This document shows, one piece after another, positions 13,101-28,100 of a DNA stretch of 64,000 nt (within the stretch, counting starts at the first letter, position 1; every line of letters begins with the position of its first letter). The position numbers were made by a program, and so were the translations under genes. The stretch lies in NCBI GenBank assembly GCA_032209605.1, contig JASFXZ010000010.1, positions 9,445,385 to 9,509,384 of the forward strand, read 5' to 3'. This DNA comes from Mactromeris polynyma (lineage: Eukaryota > Mollusca > Bivalvia > Venerida > Mactridae). The notes beneath the pieces are model-generated. The model was not told the origin of the DNA, searched no databases, and saw only the letters and a program-made list of their open reading frames with translations.

Positions 13101-16100
13101 AAACTGAAAAAAGGTTGACTTCGGTTTGCTAAATGTACTTGCTGTATTAGGCAAACACAGCTTCCATGGAATATGGGAACAGAAATACAAGTCTGGTCTT
13201 CATAGATGGTTACAATACCATAGGTACTAACCCTTTCTCAGAAACGGAGCTAAATGCAATATCTAACATTTTTGTCGATGCATACAACGACGTTGATGAC
13301 GATCAAGCTATGACAATAGCTCCTGTTAAAACTGATAAGCAAAAAATGAAAACATTACTACTAACCTGAAGTACTTGTGGTGGGACCTCTGATGAGGAAT
13401 GAGATATGGATGACTGAGGTGGAACATTGATGCCTTGTGTAGGTATGTACGATGACTTCAATGATTGCGAATATTCTCTCTCTCGTTTCTCCTCTTCTTC
13501 CGCTTGTTGTCGCATCAACTGAAGCTTCAGATTCGCTCGCATTGGTAGCGAAGCATTTTTAATCTCCGTCGTCTTTGGACTGAAAATATAGATTACAATA
13601 TGCTTAACATTACACACAGTAAAACATCCCCTGAAGACCACCTTGAAACTTAGACCACCTCATAAATAAGACCATACTTTCAACAACTAGTTTTACTGTA
13701 TTTTAACTCAATTATCGAACCACCTCACAACTAAATCTTTCTTTAGAATCAATGGTCATCATATCATTCAAGTTTCTACGCTGTATATGAGAGGTTTGTG
13801 AAAATATGTAAAGTAAAATGATAAGAAATCATTCACATAATTTATATTCAGCAAATCAGCTTCACCATTGGTCAATTTTAAGACTCATTGCTAAGAAACA
13901 ACCAATCAGACGCTTGGGATTCAAGACAGGTCTCCAAGCTCAACCCATGCAAATACGGTATTCTCTGCAAACATTTATACGTACAATGTAATGTGTACAG
14001 CGAGTACTCTTCAATATTAAGTGCACTAAATACTACCCTATATATTCTTATCAAGCAATGAAACTAGACGTCATAACCAAGATGTGTTTGTGAAGTAAAG
14101 GTGACAGAGTACACAACAGTCGAAACTAAATTCTTATAACAAATTACATTTGTACTGTAGTGACAAACACTTACACTGATATAAATCTATATTTAATAAA
14201 CAGCTGAACATTAAACTTATACCAGTATCTAGCTTTAAGGATATGATAAAATCTTAAATCCAGCTTTTGACATTTAAGTCAATATCATTAACATGCTTTT
14301 GTAATAATAAGATCATAATAGGGCTGCAACGATAATAGACAAAGTTCGATTATTTTCGTTTCTTCACGATGACATTTTTATTCCTGAAGCAATATGCTAA
14401 TCAGAGAACTCTTAAGTTGATAAAAATTTCCAACAATCATGATAAACAAACAATTATATCTCACTTTTTGTCTTTTTTAATTATCCATGCTTTTGTAACC
14501 AACATCACTGCTTTCACCATGTAGCTTAATTACAAATATTATTCAATATGTTTTGTACACAATCTAGGTAACTATCACCTATGACACATATTTTAAAATG
14601 ACAACAACAATCATATATTTCACAGAACTTTGTCCTTGTTTATAAGAATTAAATGTTCCCCATTCCGTAAAAACCAAACATATAGTACACATCCAGCACA
14701 ATTCATGACAACCAATCAGCAGCACCGATGCCCAAACCCCTCAACTCCCAGAATCGTATTTTTGAATCTTGACTACAGAAATTGAAGACAGTTTTGTCAT
14801 ACAGATACACATAAATGGAGTCACTCCCATTAAATAATCAAACTGATATATTCACAGAAAGAGTCAGTGTATAATATTCAGTGACCTCCGATTAGAGAGT
14901 AAAATTATACCATGCATGGTCCATGTATCAAATATCACCTATCATTATCTTAAAATAAACCAGATTATCAGTATATGTGTGTATCGAGATGGGACATGTC
15001 TACCGTTAAACAACATCCCAACCTACATAAACATAACATATACAGGACTACTGAATCTCCTGTGGCTGAGTGGTTACGGCATCCGCCTTGGGAACGGGCG
15101 GTCAAAGGCTCAAATTCTGATAGGGGTCTATTCCAATATGGCCAGTTGGTGAGCAGCCATCTAGATTTACAACGCTTACTATTTGACTTCTTGGCTAGTT
15201 CCTGGCATTATAAGAATGCCTCAGAACTTATCATGAAACACTTTCAACAAAAGGGAGCAGAAATACGATTGCGGACCCAGAAAAGTAATTGTTATCATTC
15301 CACATTAATTTCACATACATACCATATCTATAATAGCCTTGACAAATATTTTTTGGGCATAACCCTACCTACTCATGAAAATGGCTCCTACTAACTATGG
15401 AGGTGTTTGAGTGGGGAAATATTTCGCTGCATATTAATTGTAAAATAAGTTGAAACTTGAATTACCATAAAAAGTTATAATAACAAAAAATTAATTACCT
15501 TCCTACCTACACACCTAAATTTTGCTAGGAAGGGTTATGCCAAACAATACGGATAGCCAAATACATACAAAATACTTTTAATAAGCATTTATTTCAACCT
15601 GTAATTCTTACACACATAACCATTTACATTTTAGCAACAGAGCACTTATTGTTGAATACATCACTAAACAACAAATATCTTGAAAAAAGATGGTTGGCGC
15701 AATTTGATGGTTATAAAGATTTGTTGTGGAACATAAAAAATGCTGAGATGTTATGATTGCTGGTCACTCCAGAAATTCACCGAAATTCAGTGGATTTTGG
15801 TAAGGTAACGTACCCCTAAGCGGTTCGGTTGAAGAGAAGTTGGTTTAGTGGTTAACGTAAGATTTGATAGGTTTAGACAACACTGATATGCAAACAGCAA
15901 AGTCAAGTAAGTACAGCTGCGCTGAAAAAGGAGGGCTTAATTCAAGTCTGATTTTGTTCAGTTTAAGGTACAAAGGGATACATACTAATTTCTCTCGTAT
16001 ATGTTCAGACATATCTCTCACAGTACTATACAAAGATAACCAGGATATAATGTGTATATACCCCATATAGTGAATATTTTATCTAAATGTACAGTATGAT

Positions 16101-19100
16101 ACAACAGAGTGGTTGATATCAAGTGATATATACCTGGTACATGTCGGCCTATTTTGATACAATAGATAATGTTTCAACACGGATTTAAGGGCGCAGGAGG
16201 AGAACTACTGTAAGAATACATATCCTTTCGGTCCAGTTCTAATTAATATATGTTGAATTATATAGCTTAAAACACGTTTAAAACCAGACCAGTCTCAGTA
16301 AGCAGCCTTGCCATTGGTTAATTATAAAACTCATAAACCAATCAGATGCTTGAGTTCTGATATTGGTCTCAAAACTCAACTCAACATGAAAAACCTCAGA
16401 CAATGATTAACATTACCTCTGTAAAGCAATTTGACTGCAGGTAAATCTGAAAGCAAGTGGTGACGAATCTTGATAACAAAATACAAACTGACGTTGTTAG
16501 ACATAATATATGCAACAAAGGTAAGAGTTATAAATGGTATGATTATAAATTCTGTTCACACAAATATGGACAATACGACAGACACTCGTAACAGCTTTGT
16601 AATTGTATTTTGTTACATCAGTGAATTATGTTTCTGTAAACGCAAGACGTACTCCCGGTACCTAAAAGATAGTTAACACATTTTGACCAACAGATCGAGA
16701 CCACAGCAGAGCAAGAACGTGATAAGTACATACTTGACTTCCCATTATAACCATAGATGTATCATACATATCACTTTGGTGCAAAACTGTTGAAACTCAG
16801 TTATGGTAAAGAAGCCTTTTACAATAGTTTTGTGTCTAAACCTTGACATCTATAGTCTTTAAGTACATAAGGACATGATCACATCACACAAGTTGAGACT
16901 TGTATACTTGTTTTTATGTGTCTCATAGTCATAGGAACAAGTCAATCTGCTTCTTTCCTGATGTATATACTTCACGCCTTTAATAACGCAACTTAAATTG
17001 TCCCGCTCAGCACAGTGATATTATAGAGAAACAATTATATGTTGATTCTCAAATGTAATTTTCTAAACTTAATAAATTATTAGATATGAATACAAGAGCC
17101 ATTATTTAATTTCTTTTTGAAAAATTATTAACACATTTGTAACAATAAAACGTTTTAAACACATGGAATGAAATGAAGGCTAATTGAAATAATTGCGTTT
17201 TTAATGGCGTTAAGTATATAAAAATTATGTAAAGACAAATGTTTCTGTAAACACAAAGAAGTTTTTTGTATAAGTTATCCTGATGAAGGCATATGGTGAA
17301 ACGCTGATATGATAAATTTACAAATCATTATTTTGTAGTTCAAGTCATATTTACTAACACTGACAGCTCGAGACCATATTAGGACATAAGGCATGAACTT
17401 GAAGTACGTACTTGACTTTTTTTCAATCTGTTTCGATCATTTAGATCCTGCATATCTAATTTTAATGATGAAAGTCATGAATTGTAATTGTTTTCAATGG
17501 TTTTCGATTATTGCTTCACAGAAATCAAATATTTATACCCATTCAGTGGAAGTATGTTTTAAGTCTAATACTATTAAAGTACTTGGCAATATCATGAAAA
17601 CATGCCTTTTGCAGCCGCTTCCCAGAAATATAACAATTGTATACATAATAGTATAAATAAAATTAATACTCAATAATTTCAATACTTGGATAAAAAATTT
17701 AATTCCTTGCTGATACATCTTTAGATCCATATTACACAATACCAGATTACGATACGCTGCCATTAGTACAACAAAATGTTTGCCTGATTTGTGACTCAAA
17801 CATGCAACCTCGTCAATATAACCAGCACAGCGCTCTTCCAATTGAGCTAACCGGCAATTGACTGGACCATAGAGTCAATCATTTAAAAATCTATCAATGG
17901 ACATGGATTTACAGATAAACTTTAATTAGTATTCATTCTGACAATGAAAACAGATTTTAGAGATTTCAAAAGACGAAATCCGGAATTGCTAAAAATGGGT
18001 TTTTACTCCCGGTAAATAAGTGTCTATTAATGTTTTCACATGACCAGCCAGAGTCTTGGTTGTGTAAAGATTTTTCCAGCAATTAGAGTGGATGCACACC
18101 ACAGGTGCTCCTTCTGGCATTAGTTAAAGTAAAGCTAGGTGGACATCTGGGTAGAACCATCCACCTTCCATAAGCCAGCTTGCTTCTACTAATTCTTCAA
18201 GTATGGTGGGATTCAAACCCTAGACAGAGCGTAATCATGTGAAATAAAGACAATTTGTAACATTTGAAAAACTGGTCAAAATAATTGAACATTTAGAACA
18301 GCAATTAAGAACACTCTGCAGAGGGTTTACATAAATTGTACAGGTCAATATATCCGCTGTAGGCACAGTTCACTACGCTCCACATCCAAACTATAACTAA
18401 TCCCAATACAAACATTGAGGTATATTTTGTGGTGTATGCATAAAGTATTTGCACTGTTTAAACAAAATATTCCTCATTAAATACCATTAAAATCTATGAT
18501 ACAAACAGCTATTTAAAATTCAAAACAGACCTATGTCCCATACTTACCAGTTCAATACATCTGGACCAACTTACAACATTGTACATTCGGTGCATTAAAT
18601 CAACGGAAAGCACCATGCAGCAATTATTTCAAATATTGTTGTGTTTCATGTTGCAATATGTAAATACCTTGAAATGCTTGGTTTTTAATGTGTTAACAGA
18701 AATTTGAGTTTGAATACTCAGTGTATGATGCATATATCAGGTTTATGTAGTTCTTTCTGTCTGATGTGGTGAGCTGTTAAATAACTTTTAACTACCTGTG
18801 AGAATAATTGGGTAAAAAATACAAGTGAGTTGCATGGATACTGAAATCTAATTTTTCCAGTGATAGGAGAACATGACACATAAATGAAAGTTAAGTGACA
18901 GTTAACTGAATACAGTCATAAATGATACGTGAACATTAGTATCACTCAGCAGATTTATAGCAGCGATTTAGGGCAACCTCTGTGGAAATTAAGTAGTGAT
19001 TTAAGAGATATTCACAGTACTTTGATTGCATCGAGGTTTATTTTTGCATGTTTTTCAGTAATTTAACATTTAACATACATATCGTTGATTTAAACAAATC

Positions 19101-22100
19101 TTACAACAAAGTTAATTGATGTAAATGCTATAATAGCAATCGGTTAACGATCATTAGCATAGAAATAGAAGCCACAATGCGTTGTCACAATTTTTGACAT
19201 GGATAGTGACGTCACAAATCAACAAATAAGATTTCGTAAACATATTTTACCTTTGAATGATCGTGTTGCTTTTTAACTGATAAAAGGTGTTGTCGCCCAT
19301 ATTCTCTTCTATACTAAGCTGGTCTATAAAATCATCGACAATTCCCGAATCAGCCATATTTCAACAAAGTTTAAACGATTATTGTTCGCGTAAACTTTCG
19401 GCTTCCTCTCAACAAAATCGTGACTTCATTGCTGTCTGTTGATTGGCTGATTACAATCAGTCGCCAATTTAAACGATAATCATTGGTCGACTTGTATGCT
19501 AGGATCTATATTTAGAAAATACATCATTTATCGGAAAACCCACTGAACGGTGTTAGGTGTAACACATGATAACGGATCTTGGTCAAAGGGAGATAAATGT
19601 AGCATACTTTTCTACAATCTCCTACGCAGTGATCTCCCCTTATAGTTATTGCTGTACTGCAAGGGAAGATAACCGCTGCGTGGAGTTTGACTTTTCTATA
19701 CTAAGTAAATAACTATTATGCATCAAATTCATACGAAACGTTTCGGCTAGTGACGAGAAAATAAAAAAGATAGAAATAAAATAGACTGAAACAACGGAGC
19801 AGTAAGAAATAGACATGCTCAGGTCAGAAAAAAGGCCATGATAGTTTCCAGTTTGCGTCGGGTCCTTAGAGCTAAACCAATCCGGTCTAATAAATTTAAA
19901 CTTGTTTATTTTACATCGATTGTGAACTTATACTAATCAGTGTCGATGACTGCTTCCTGGCTACCAACCAGAACTCGCGCAACATTTAGACAGTGATAAA
20001 ACTCCGCTCATCTCAGGGATCGAACTCACGACCTTCAGATCAGGAGTCAGACGCTCTACCCATCGACCACTGCGCGCCTCCCATATATATATTTTAACAT
20101 ATTGTCATTATTAACAAATACTGTCAATTGCTCAAAGACACAACAGGGGTCATGTCTTCGATTTTCTTCATCTGGGATAATCAAACGTGTCCACTTGTCA
20201 ATGAAATAAATTATGTATTCTGGTTCTACTACAGAATCGGACAAACAGTTTTGTTTTAGCAAAACTTGATAATTAGGACAGGCAAAGCTAGATTTAGCTT
20301 GGTAGGTATACTTTTTCAGATAGTTTTATGTAAGTAAACTACGTATTATCGATACAATAAGGAAACTGTTAATGACGATTAGAGTTGTTTTATCTGTCTA
20401 TCATAAAGTTATAATCACGGCAGTGTGTTCTTGTCACGCACAGCAGACAAAATATATTTTAAAAGCTAATTTACAGAATTTTACACATCAATTTCCTTGC
20501 CGCTATAAACAATATGTATGTATACGCTGGAACAAGTCTGAATGGATGTAACAAATGCCATGGTTGGAAGAAAGACCAGGATCGGTCCGGTTAGAGGGTA
20601 TCTGTGTGCCATGGTTGGGAGAAAAACCAGGATCGGTCCGGTTAGAGGGTATCTGTGTGCCACGGTTGGAAGAAAAAACAGGGTCGGTCCGGTTAGAGGG
20701 TATCTGTGTGCCATGGTTGGAAGAAAAACCAGGGTCGGTCCGGTTAGAGGGTATCTGTGTGCCATGGTTGGGAGAAAAACCAGGATCGGTCCGGTTAGAG
20801 GGTATCTGTGTGCCATGGTTGGAAGAAAAAACAGGATCGGTCCGGTTAGAGGGTATCTGTGTGCCATGGTTGGAAGAAAAAACAGGATCGGTCCGGTTAG
20901 AGGGTATCTGTGTGCCATGGTTGGAAGAAAAAACAGGATCGGTCCGGTTAGAGGGTATCTGTGTGCCATGGTTGGAAGAAAAAACTGGGTCGGTCCGGTT
21001 AGAGGGTATCTGTGTGCCATGGTTGGAAGAAAAAACTGGGTCGGTCCGGTTAGAGGGTATCTGTGTGCCATGGTTGGAAGAAAAACCAGGATCGATCCGG
21101 TTAGAGGGTATCTGTGTGCCGTGGTTGGAAGACAAACCAGGATCGGTCCGGTTAGAGGGTATCTGTGTGCCATGGTTGGAAGAAAGACCAGGATCGGTCC
21201 GGTTAGAGGGTATCTGTGTGCCATGGTTGGAAGAAAAAACAGGGTCGGTCCGGTTAGAGGGTATCTGTGTGCCATGGTTGGAAGAAAAACCAGGATCGGT
21301 CCGGTTAGAGGGTATCTGTGTGCCATGGTTGGAAGAAAAAACAGGGTCGGTCCGGTTAGAGGGTATCTGTGTGCCGTGGTTGGAAGAAAAAACAGGATCG
21401 GTCCGGTTAGAGGGTCTGTGTGCCATGGTTGAAAGAAAAACCAGGGTCGGTCCGGTTAGAGAGTATATGTGTGCCGTGGTTGGAAGAAAAAACAGGATCG
21501 GTCCGGTTAGAGGGTCTGTGTGCCGTGGTTGAAAGAAAAACCAGGGTCGGTCCGGTTAGAGAGTATATGTGGTCCATGCTAGAGCCCGAGTTGGATACGA
21601 AAATTGTTCACGTTTTTTGTGATAGTGATCAACTTTTCCAATTACATATTGATAATGATGATAATAATAAGTGGAGTAAATCGATGAATGGTTATAATTT
21701 CTATTTACGTTTTATATGTATGTTCAATGCCCCTTTCCCTATGTGAAATTCTTTCAATTGATATAATATTCATGTTCTTTTCTCACACCTTTCGGCCTAT
21801 TGTTGCTAGCTTTCTCGGGTTGTTCCGTGATGTATTCCATCCATTAAATTTTCCCCATTGTTGTCTTTCTTATTTCTCCTTAATTGTTGTTTATGTACGT
21901 GTTTCCAAACGTGTCGACCCTCTTGCTCCTCATCAGTGCCTGATGTAATGTCGACTGCTGTTTTCCCGGAGGTCTGTGTGGAAAGGCATTGTCTTGTGTA
22001 GGTGGCGTTCCTTGTAGCAACTTAATAAAATTATCTTTTGAACATTATTGCTGCTCAATACCCACTCCATTTCAGCGTTGAGCACAATTCTTGGATTTTC

Positions 22101-25100
22101 GGAAGGTTTGTCCATCATGAAGCAAGCATTATAAATCGATAACACATCATGTTATAATTGATACACACACACATGTAGCGTCAAAATGGGACACAACTCC
22201 GAAACGTCTTCTCAGAGTCTTGTAACATGATTACCTCCCCTGTCATTCATAGCAAATAACCATATTATGCACCGAACAACGCGGTTACAAGGGTGGTGAA
22301 CGGTATTTGGCCACGTTAATGTATGAGTTATCAAGGGACTTAAATATCAAAATATTTTGTCGAAACAGACTGCAATAGTTAAAGGTCGACTGAAGGACGA
22401 TGACGAACAAATAGAGGCGTCAGTAACTAGGTCAGGGTAAGGGGTTACGTATGAATGTAAACACGAATGTGATAAGTACGATCTACAAGCCATCCCAGTA
22501 TGAGCATTGATGCTAAGATTTAGGACACACGTGTTCAGGTTAGGTTATTTTCCGACTACAATAATAGCATTTTCTATAAAACATTATCCGATATATACAA
22601 ATACAGTGTACTATTTTACAAATGGCACACACATTATGTGAAATGTTGTGACGAGATACACGTATATTTTTTATCGTAATAAATCTCTCCTGTTTCCGCT
22701 TGTACCACCAACTCGTCATCATCGTCGTCGTCGGAGTTGTCAAGTACCACAAACTCATCATCATCGTCGGCATCTTCCTCGGGGTTGTTAAATATCACCG
22801 TCGCCTAGATACAATGAAACGCTCTTCTAATATTGGCCACCACACGTTCTACTGTTTATTAATATTAAAGATTTTTATCACCAGATTTTTCTACAATCAT
22901 GTGTGAATTCGGGTTTTAAAAGGTCGAGGTATGAGTACAATTGTTGATAACAACTTGGTCAATTTATATTTCAGTGTATTAAATTGAACAATTATATTGT
23001 ACAGTAAAACCTCAATAATAACACCATCCCTGGGAGTCTTGAAAACTGACCTTCTTATTGAGGTGGTCTTAATATAGAGGTTAAATATAGAGCAAAAACA
23101 GTGAATATTGACTTAAAAGTTGTGTTCTTAATTTTGAGGTGATTTTATTATTGAGGAGGTCTTTAAGTGAGGTTTTACTGTTTATCATTATTCGTGAGGT
23201 TCGCTTTTTGATGAGGCAAGATTGTAAAAAATCTAGACAGAAACGCGGTCTAGTTCTCTGCGTACATTAGCTTATTGCCAAAATAATAAAATCTTACACT
23301 AGATGCATTTTAATGTAGCATTTCAGTAACTTCAACTTTTTTTATAATGCAAAAATGGTAATAATAAAGTCATGAATTTATGCTTGAATACGGAACATCA
23401 TTATACGGTCTCAAGATGCGTCTTGTTATCATGAGACGGTCGGGGTGTTCTACATTAATGAGTACATATGTCATTAACTTCATATCAGCTGTCGATTGCA
23501 AAATGTCCTATATTAACTACGACCCATATATCACAACCGCGCATGCGTAGCAAGCATGTTTGAGTGAGCTTTAATATCATAACATTCCGACGAATCGATG
23601 CAAAACCGACAAGACCGAAAACTGCAAATTAGTCTCCTTGTCTATATTTGCTCGAGGTTTTCAGACGAGGGCGTTCACTTTGAGAGTGTTCTACAATCAT
23701 GCGATATACAGTTACATCTCAATTAGATAACACCTCAAAATTAAGATCACCTCATTAATAGACCCGGACCAACTTCCATTTTTCCTTTCATATATTAACT
23801 CCACAACGATAAACACCTCATTAATAAGACCACCTTTCCTCAGATTCAATAATGGTCTTATTAGTGAGGTTTTCACTCTACATTGACATGACAGTGATTC
23901 AGATATATTTGATTTTGCATACTTCACGCTTTCGGTTATACGACTACGCCGGTGGCTCACAACAGGGACTCGAACTTCTCAACAAATCGTACTCAAATAT
24001 ACTCGTACACTGTTTATTTTTCGTCATTGTGAACGCTAGTTCGTTCATTTGGAAGTAAAATTATAGAAATATGTAAGAAGCCAAACTTTTGTTATAATAA
24101 TTATTTAAAATAATAAACCGTTAGAAAACACATGGAAAATATGCAGCGACCTGAACATCAGGAAATGTTGTATAAAATAGAAAGGTTTGATGCCGTATTC
24201 CCTAGCGGACCATTAAAACACACAAGAACAAGCACATTCATAGAATGTGTATCCCCCGTCGAATAGACTTTGGGTTCAGATTGCAAAGCAAACATATCGA
24301 AATTTGAACATTGACTTTGAAGTGTGACGGCAACTCAATACAATATCTTCATTTTTTATTCAGTACATGTGCATTCGTATTTGAGTAGTTCAAAAACTAC
24401 AGCTATCACATACATGCTCAATGCCAGCATGATGGCTTTGATACAAATCAAAGCACAAAAGTGCTGTGGGACGGTACCACTCGTCTCTGTAGCCAAGCTG
24501 GCAACTCGTTTCCATACACGTTTCCGTTTTGTAACTAAACAGTTTAATAATATCAAAGTATGTGTAAATAGGTAAGATGGTTTGCATAGAATATGGAATA
24601 AAACTAAAACATAAGACAGAAATGCGAAAAAGAATAAAAACATATTGAAAAATAGTAAACATTTTTTCCAAGAGAACTTCAATCCGACTGGTTCTAGAAC
24701 TTTAAAATTGTAAAACAAGTGAACATGTTTGTCACGATTGTAAATAAATGAAATACAAAGATATCAGACCCTTTATGTAACGTTGGTGAATATTTAATTA
24801 TATAAATATGAGGGGTCGAAAATTCTTGATAACGGCTGATTAATATGGTATCGGCGAATGGTAGACGTAGGCCTAATCGTCTATGTTTTACGTAAGTTAT
24901 GCAATGTTTACACAGATTGTTGTCTGTACTTTTAAATCAACCTATTATTTAATATTATAACAGGAAATAAAGAATATGCATTGCATATGTTATATTAGAA
25001 GTGTGTTTCAGTTATTGAAAACAGATTTCGTTAAATGGTCGGAAATTTCAGTGAATATCAGTATGGTAGGGTACCAGTCTGATAGCATTTCTGTCACGCA

Positions 25101-28100
25101 GTGTGTATTAATACATTGTTTTAAACCCATCTGAACTCCACAGAAACAGCTAATTAGTTCACAAACCACTTTAGCAGGTCACCTTTTCAATATTTCATTT
25201 TATTGAAACGTTTATGATATTATCAAGGTCGGTAAACTTTGGAACTACTTTTGTCGCGTAGTAATTATGACGATGTGGAAGTTTTTGACATGTTACCGGC
25301 TTTCAGTCTGTTTTGCGTTTTGAAAGCGGGAACCAATTGTTGTATGCCTCTCAAAATTGCCACTACTATAGACGGTACCTGAGCGGTACCGTCCAAAAAT
25401 TGATACATTGTGATGAATATGAAATTTCTTAATAAAACGGGATACCATTCTGCAAAAAGATGTCATAGATATGACTCCGGACGGACGGACAGACGGTCGG
25501 TTGGAAGAAGGACGGACGGACAGAAAGACGGACGGACGGACTGGCAGACAACGCCAAAACTATATCCTTCCGCCTTCAGATTTGTGTCACAAGAACATGA
25601 AATACATACAAAGATGCAGATAACTGTGCATATAGTAACAAGTAAAGCAAGAAATAAGAATATTAAATCTTCGACATAGTTCAGTATCTAGATATAAAAT
25701 CTAATTCCTTGTACAATATAAAGGTCATTAAATGTAATGTCCTTCGAATGTCATTCATACCGTCATTTGGTATATAATATACATTTACCATGAAAAACGC
25801 GGATGACATTCGGTCTACTTAAAATGTTTCTGTTACTAAAATCATACATCGAGATTTTTCCTGACAAAACAAACACTTATTTTGTGAATATTTATCACAG
25901 ATAACTCTTAGTTACGACATATGATCATTTTGACATAAAACGTAGCGGGGTATAAACTTGACTACAAAATTATGACAATCTTATCCACAAACGAGAGTGA
26001 AAAATGAATTTCATTATGAGTTTTCTTCAAATAAAATGTGCTCATTAGTTCACGCTAAACTGCCATTGAACTTGACTGAACAGGATGCATTTTGAGTGAA
26101 GTTATTAATCATACGATAGGTTGAGATTGAAAGAAAAAGAAATTAACGAATGCATTTTACTTTAGACTTCAATGAAATACTTTTAGTTAGTCACCTTAGG
26201 CGTAAAAATATGTTTGTTTCAGATTTCCCGACCTACCCAATTGTTTTGCCCAGCCCCTAGAACATTTTTTGGCGTGTAAACATTTTTTTTCTTTTTGGTA
26301 AAATTTCTGTGTTAAATTTTGCTTTACGTTCATATTTCTGCCTTGTAATTAGACGCTTTACGAGTATTACAGCTATATATATTTATATTCACCTTCACTA
26401 AACATTATCCATGTTAAAAGGGAAAGGGAAATTGTCTTTAACATAATATTATATTCATTTAAATATAATATGTTAAATTTGCTTCGTTTGAAAATTTTAA
26501 AAAATCCACAATAACAATTCTGACCTACCTACCCTATACACTCAAAATTTCTAAACGTCCACTTGGTATTTCATCGAAATATAAGAACAGAAACAAATGT
26601 ACATATTTGTGCCTATTGAACAGACGGGCAACCAGAAATATTAATAAAACATGGTCAATAATACAAACATTATATATTTTTTATAATTATTTTCCAAATT
26701 CTATTTGAATTGATAAATTAATTTATAAAGTTAGTCATACCTATCGAATCGGAGTACCAGCATCAATCATAAGAGAATGTTGGGTGTCAAAAATTTGAGA
26801 TGGCCTTAGACCAATTTATGATTCAATGAATTGAAATAATATTTCAATTAATAAAAAATGTATAATTTTGTAATCATAAGAGAATGCTGAGTTTCAAAAG
26901 ATAAATTTGAGAGCGTATGAAGTGACCAATTAAAAAAGCATTTGAGTATATGTTTAGATTGTTGATAAGTTTGAGAATAAGTTAATAAAGATTAGAGTCA
27001 GAGATATGTAAGGGTTAGGGTTAAACTAGGCTAATACAGATTACGAATATACGATTGAGTCAACATTTATGATAAATGGTCGAGTTATATTAAATTCGTT
27101 AACAATTGTTTGTCCACATGGAATGTACAGTGCGACAAAAAATAATAGAACTGAGATTGGAGGCTCGACCCAAAATACAGCCCTGTCATTGGTCAGTTTC
27201 AGGACTGTAAATAGAGACAACCAATCAGGTGTTGGAGTTTTGAACATAAACATCATAGGTACAAGTACTGGTCAAAAGAGTTAACCCGCCATTTTGTATT
27301 TTGAGACTATCCATTACATTGCGACAAAGTGATCTGGTACGATGAACGTGCTTTGACATGTTTACATCGACTGTTTCTGATACAGTAGTTCAATTAATTT
27401 GCATCATATATGTTATAGCTTACTACAATCCAATTTAACAGAAGTTGCACCTAGTAGCTTTTTGGCGGGTTTGCACTTCTGACCAGTATATATACACCAA
27501 ATTATTAAGTTATGCCAGGGAGTTAATTTTTTTAATATTCAGTCATAAACTTGAATTAATGATTTATTTCATGGTAAGCTGTGTAGCAAGAACGACAACT
27601 CTAGGTATACATTGGTAGAATGGATGCTATGATACAGACTACGACTCTCTTAAAATATTATACACTGCAACCTCTACAAAGCGGAGATCTCTTGAGCATC
27701 AACTTCTCTTTACCAACAGTTTTAATTTTCCAGCAGGAAGAATTTACTATTAATCTAAACTCTCAATAGCAAAGCAACAACCTCTCAACAAAAGTCAAAC
27801 TTTGCCTCCCCCAAACGGGTGATGCTTTAGAGAGGTTGAACTGTACAATAGTATGCAACCACGTAAAGTAATACTCCACTTAAAGACCACCTCAATAATT
27901 GGGTCACCTCAAATTAAGAATACAAGTTTCAAGTTCATTATCACTGTTTGGCTCTTTATTCAACCTCAATATTAAGACCACCTCAATAAGAATACCAGTT
28001 TTCATGAGTCCCAATGGTGGTCTTATTATCGAGGTTATGCTGTACATTACTGTCATAAACTCTGACCAAATTAATTAAAGTTATCCAGTAAATCTTGTAT

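Noticed and set aside
20481..21746. Five long open frames (about 108-325 codons) on both strands
   Set aside because: They are the stop-free 51-bp repeat read in several frames. No start or splice context, no family resemblance, no preference for silent change.
24356..24718. 120-codon minus-strand hydrophobic frame
   Set aside because: The AT-rich region gives Phe/Leu-rich chance frames; two overlapping frames are equally long and no splice signals or relatives were recognised.
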